From Epiperipatus broadwayi (Eukaryota; Onychophora; Udeonychophora; Euonychophora; Peripatidae): a DNA stretch of 64,000 nt. Shown piece by piece: positions 61,756 to 64,000 of this stretch; position 1 is the first letter of the stretch; each line of letters starts with the position of its first letter. The notes below the pieces were generated by a model. That model worked only from the letters and a program-made list of their open reading frames with translations, searched no databases and had not been told where the DNA came from. The position numbers and the translations under genes were made by a program. The DNA lies in contig JAQFVV010012396.1 in assembly GCA_028023455.1 (NCBI GenBank), positions 11,759,296 through 11,823,295 on the forward strand, written 5' to 3'.

Positions 61756-62050
61756 GCACATATATATAATCAGTGCTCACTTTATATTAAGATAGCAAAT
61801 CTTCAAACTTTAATGGACGGGCTTCAATTTTCTTCTTCCTCCAAGTCTTCAGCAATCCATATTATTGAAAATCTGATGATGGAATGCTCAAAATCTTTGT
61901 TGATATCAATATCGTTGTCATAGTCGTGTTGAGTTTCAGTCATTCTGACCTCTCATATATAGGATCTTAATATGTCCATTTAAATATACAGAAGAGGGAT
62001 GGGCAGAATTGATGCTGAATTTGAAATATTTGAATACAAGTCTAATGTAC

Positions 62051-62161
62051 ACGTCTTGCATTGGTGGTCGAGAAGTCAGCGTGACTGCCTTGCACTTGAA
62101 GGCAGTTGCCCGGGTTGCAGGTTCGCATCCTGGCCGATGCTATGACACTTAAAAAAAAGTA
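62051..62161 (+). mobile_element. tRNA-derived SINE, copy 6, nested in a family B element
   Basis: TTGGTGGTCGAGAAGTCAGC (A-box side), GGTTCGCATCC (B box), GATGCTATGACACTT plus A-rich tail. The 8-bp direct repeat TAATGTAC at 62043-62050 and 62162-62169 marks the insertion. Confidence 0.8.
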
Positions 62162-62293
62162 TAATGTACATACTGAACTTTTAGATGTAATTAGAAGGGA
62201 TTTGAATGCAGACTTTCAAGCTTCCTTTTCTTTCAGTTATCCACTGTATCTTATTTAACTGACACCCATGAGCACATACATGTAACAAAAATA

Positions 62294-62354
62294 AATAATC
62301 TCCAGTATATGTATTTCATGTTGAACCAGCAGTCATCAGTTGGTCAAGATCATC
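62294..62354 (-). ncRNA. hammerhead ribozyme B4 (G12 present)
   Basis: Minus strand: outer stem I GATGATCT with AGATTATT (wobbles), CCAA inner strand, CTGATGA (complement of 62333-62339), stem II CTGCTG-GTT-CAACAT, GAAA (complement of 62314-62317). The first base after the cleavage site is C instead of T, weakening inner stem I. Confidence 0.7.
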
Positions 62355-62433
62355 ATCTCCCACACACCTATATAATCAAACCCCTGTTTATATTAAGATA
62401 GCAAATATTCAAACTATATGTGTGTGGGGGGGG

Positions 62434-62498
62434 GATGATGAGCTGGACCAACTGATGAGTGCTGGTTCAGCACAAAATATGGATATTGGAGATTATTT
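62434..62498 (+). ncRNA. hammerhead ribozyme B5 (G12 changed)
   Basis: CCAA, CTGATGA (62452-62458), perfect six-pair stem II GTGCTG-GTT-CAGCAC, AAAA in place of GAAA, then ...TATTGG. Outer stem I is partly mismatched. A G9 run lies just upstream. Confidence 0.65.
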
Positions 62499-62908
62499 AT
62501 CTTTTTTAATGCGGTCATGTGTATCAATAATACAAGATTGAATGGGTATCTAAAGGAAGCTTGAAAGTCTGTGTTCAAATCTCTGCTAATTATATCTAAA
62601 AGTTCAGTATATACATTATACTTGTATTCAAATATTACAGATTCAACCTGAATTCTGCCTATTCCTTTTGTGTATATTTAAATGAATATATTAAAGTATT
62701 ATATATGAGAGGTCAGAATGACTTAAAGTCAACATGGGTATGATAACAATATTGACATCAACAAGAGCTTTGAGTATTTTATCATTAGATTTTCAATAAT
62801 ATGGACTGCTGAAGAGTTGGAGGGTGGAGAAGATTGAAGCCTGTTCATTAAAGTTGGATGATTTGCTATATTAACATAAACTGAGCACTGATTATATATG
62901 TGTGTGGA

Positions 62909-62974
62909 AGATGATAATCTGGATCAGCTGATGAGTTCTGATTCAGCAAGAAATATCTATTTTGGAGATCATCT
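62909..62974 (+). ncRNA. hammerhead ribozyme B6 (G12 present)
   Basis: Outer stem I AGATGAT pairs perfectly with ATCATCT; inner TCAG pairs with TTGG using wobbles. CTGATGA (62928-62934), stem II TTCTG-ATT-CAGCA, GAAA (62950-62953). All listed invariant bases are present; stem III is poor. Confidence 0.7.
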
Positions 62975-63179
62975 ACCTTTTTCACTTGGAGTGGATAGCT
63001 AAAGGAGCTAAAAAGGCTGTCTAAATCTCCTCTACTTACATCTAAAAGGTCAATATATACATTATACTTGTATTCAAATATTAATATGATCTAATTAAAT
63101 GCATAATTCTATAAATAGTATATATATATATATATATCAGATTACACCCCTATATATTTATATATATAATCAATCCTAT

Positions 63180-63562
63180 ATATATAACAAAACAACAAAA
63201 CACAACCCACCAACCAAACACCCCCCAACAAAATTAACAAACAAACACCCTACCACCCCAACAATTCAACCTCAAAAAAAAAAAACAACCCATAAATACA
63301 ATCAGAATTTTCAGACCGGAAAACCAAACCAGCCACAAGCAGAATAAGGCGACCCAAACCCACACCCAAAACACAAAAACCAGCATAGAAAAACAAACAA
63401 ACCCCCCCCCCAGGAGGCCAAACACCCCCCCCCCCGCGCCCGGCCCCCCCCCGCAAAACCCCCCGAACGCCCCCCCCCCCCCTTCGCCCCCCCCCGCCGG
63501 GGCGCGGCCCCCCCCGCCCCCCCCCCCCCCCCCCCCCGGCCCCCGCCCCCCCCCCCGCCCCC
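63180..63562. other. anomalous C-rich block, probable sequencing/assembly artefact
   Basis: Composition changes abruptly after a (TA)n tract: first a strand almost free of G (C/A-rich, 63180-63400), then almost pure C runs with occasional G/A (63405-63562), ending sharply at CCCCATATATATATAT. On the minus strand this is poly(G) decaying into G/T-rich sequence, the pattern of dark-cycle poly(G) reads. Open frames through it are meaningless. Confidence 0.65.
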
Positions 63563-63569
63563 ATATATA

Positions 63570-64000
63570 TATATTTCAAGTAAAGATTTTTTTTGTATCA
63601 GTAATATATGGGTATGTATAATATATTCTATGTTTTTATATCCATAATATTAAAAAAAAAAAATTTAAATCAACAAAAATGCTTCTTAAGTGGCTTTAGC
63701 ATATGTTACTATCAATAGTTTTGAATATTGTTTTTAATCATTTTATAATATTTATATATATAATTTCAATAAAAATTGAATATTACATTTAATAACATAC
63801 CGTTATATTTATTATGAGTAGCAGCAGACTCATAAACAAGAATTGCCATTCCAACTTTAAGGGGGAAAAGATATTTAAAAAAACTAGTGATGTATTTTGT
63901 GATGATTACACAAATCAATCTATGAACCATAAATATGACCATATATAGAATATGTATTACATTTTTCTGTTTATTTCATATTTTGGAATGATGTTTTTTT
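63570..64000. other. gene 2 intron, no named element
   Basis: AT-rich; nothing supported. Confidence 0.45.

Larger units (their letters stand above)
61595..63075. mobile_element. retrozyme-like cluster: four family B hammerhead monomers
   Basis: Two minus-oriented copies (hammerheads near 61.72 and 62.32 kb) followed by two plus-oriented copies (62.46 and 62.94 kb), each flanked by GGATTTGAACRCAGRCTTTCAAGCTTCC or its inverse. Cleavage positions of the two plus copies are about 476 nt apart. The minus pair is about 608 nt apart, explained largely by a nested 119-bp SINE plus target duplication. Confidence 0.75.

Noticed and set aside
63250-63579. Gly/Arg-rich 109-codon open frame
   Set aside because: Translation of the poly(C)/poly(G) block, which is probably an artefact.
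1-64000. CRISPR arrays, operons, bacterial promoters or ribosome binding sites
   Set aside because: No short direct repeats with unique spacers and no dense coding; exons and mobile elements are clearly eukaryotic.

Overview
The window is AT-rich (roughly 70% or more), intron-bearing, repeat-dense eukaryotic DNA. It holds spliced exons with GT/AG borders, Penelope-like elements, a Ty3/gypsy remnant, LINE remnants, tRNA-derived SINEs, an inverted satellite array and long (TA)n tracts. This suggests an invertebrate animal with a large repetitive nuclear genome; the sequence alone does not fix the phylum. Nothing looks bacterial or organellar.

Host genes. Two tandem plus-strand paralogues are visible. 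Gene 1 has four exons (26905-27323, 32116-32243, 34765-34888, 36809-36900, stop TGA); its start lies upstream and was not found. Gene 2 starts with a 26-nt coding exon (47151-47176). After a 14.2-kb intron comes exon 2 (61371-61549), and the gene runs off the window. Both encode a conserved block ending in MVPGYGG, split by an intron at the same codon and phase. The motif layout recalls ciliary/flagellar microtubule inner proteins of the FAM166/CIMIP2 (DUF2475) type; this is a tentative assignment.

The most interesting content is RNA. At least 18 copies of type I hammerhead ribozyme motifs (CUGANGA / GAAA core with matching stems I, II and III) lie in two repeat families. Family A has 12 copies, a short stem II, and a very short, often self-complementary stem III (ACCGGU or ACUAGU). 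Family B has 6 copies and a long stem II. Copies occur as direct dimers one monomer apart (399 nt at 7.4-7.8 kb, 360 nt at 54.8-55.1 kb, about 476 nt at 62.5-63.0 kb) and as inverted pairs. This is the architecture of animal retrozymes: small non-autonomous retroelements spread through self-cleaved, circularised RNA. Several copies keep an intact core, and one sits in sense orientation in the last intron of gene 1.

Layout: 0-1.6 kb decayed LINE-like; 3.06-5.25 kb inverted pair of Penelope-like copies; 7.3-8.0 kb hammerhead dimer; 9.0-9.5 kb LTR/promoter-like; 10.1-11.9 kb inverted 322-bp satellite; 14.0-15.8 kb Ty3/gypsy remnant; 16-19 kb SINEs; 19.9-21.25 kb LINE; 23.2-23.9 kb TIR element; 24.3-24.85 kb inverted hammerhead pair; 26.9-37.1 kb gene 1, with a Penelope remnant, a LINE remnant and hammerheads in its introns; 37.9-39.3 kb more hammerheads and repeats; 41-46 kb palindromes, minisatellite and a family B hammerhead; 47.15 kb to the end gene 2, its first intron filled with SINEs, hammerheads, a TIR element and LINE remnants; 63.2-63.56 kb an anomalous C-rich block that is probably an assembly artefact.

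A second theme is that many unrelated repeat families (Penelope, satellite, SINEs, hammerhead elements, small MITEs) occur as inverted pairs.
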